This document shows positions 42,533-42,624 of a stretch of DNA of 42,624 bases, one piece after another. The notes below the pieces were generated by a model. The model made no database searches and had not been told where the DNA came from. It saw only the letters and a list, made by a program, of their open reading frames with translations. The position numbers and the translations under genes were made by a program. Positions within the stretch are counted from its first letter, which is position 1. Every line of letters begins with the position of its first letter. The DNA lies in contig JANQNV010000016.1 of the NCBI GenBank assembly GCA_028279425.1, positions 1-42,624 of the forward strand, written 5' to 3'. Source of the stretch: Longimicrobiales bacterium. Its GTDB lineage: Bacteria; Gemmatimonadota; Gemmatimonadetes; Longimicrobiales; Gaopeijiaceae.

Positions 42533-42624
42533 TGTAGTGTCGCCAAAGTCCTGATGCCGTTCGTGCGCGGGGGCATCCACGGGATGCGTCGTTGGAACTC
42601 CTTGCCGTAGCTATCGCTACGCCG
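42530..42624. mobile_element. Terminal-inverted-repeat element (copy 2, truncated by window end)
   Basis: The 95 visible bases match positions 28818-28912 of copy 1 with two differences. The left terminal repeat here is the exact complement of the right terminal repeat of copy 1. As in copy 1, the left end supplies the stop codon of the preceding gene. Confidence 0.85.

Overview
The window is GC-rich, gene-dense bacterial chromosome. The features point to a diderm relative of Gemmatimonadota: outer-membrane barrels including a PorV/PorQ-type protein, lipoproteins, a MacB/FtsX-type orphan permease, a DUF3179 lipoprotein, a 6-bladed beta-propeller protein and many GTG starts. This assignment is inferred from gene style, not from a marker-gene phylogeny. 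I saw no rRNA, tRNA or CRISPR array.

1-10020 is one tightly packed energy-conservation operon: the 3' end of rnfB, a very long pyruvate:ferredoxin oxidoreductase (PFOR) with an extra C-terminal ferredoxin domain, rnfC, rnfD, rnfG, rnfE, rnfA, and a 53-residue membrane protein with four cysteines. PFOR makes reduced ferredoxin, and Rnf would oxidise it, reduce NAD+ and pump ions. Two paralogous Cys-rich small proteins follow (10104-10722), then a decayed metallo-hydrolase gene and a CPXCG-type small protein.

11478-22000 holds housekeeping and envelope genes: cyclophilin, an alpha/beta-hydrolase lipoprotein, a PorV/PorQ-like protein, NudC with a small zinc-ribbon partner, IF-1, an orphan sigma-54-type ATPase domain, a beta-propeller protein, a Cys-rich secreted protein, a K+ channel with a TrkA domain, and a DEAD-box-like protein with every catalytic motif eroded but a DbpA-type RNA-binding domain kept. 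22158-27803 carries an aminotransferase, a fructosamine-kinase/low-molecular-weight phosphatase pair (likely protein deglycation), an intact DEAD-box helicase, an unknown 136-residue protein and threonine dehydratase.

27804-30543 is the least ordinary part. It has a structured RNA or attenuator ending in a T7 tract, rlpA, a 166-bp terminal-inverted-repeat element overlapping the rlpA stop codon (a second copy starts at the stop codon of the last gene and runs off the window end), and an ArsM-like methyltransferase whose family-conserved cysteine is encoded by an in-frame TGA followed by a SECIS-like hairpin, a strong selenoprotein candidate.

30547-36330 contains an orphan permease and a coupled five-gene operon: DUF3179 lipoprotein, barrel protein, DsbA-like thioredoxin, degenerate ECF sigma-like protein and zinc-finger anti-sigma factor. 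The window ends with a TerB/acyl-CoA oxidase-like fusion, an outer-membrane protein, TyrS and another outer-membrane protein. Overlapping ATGA and GTGA stop/start junctions recur throughout and were used to choose several starts.
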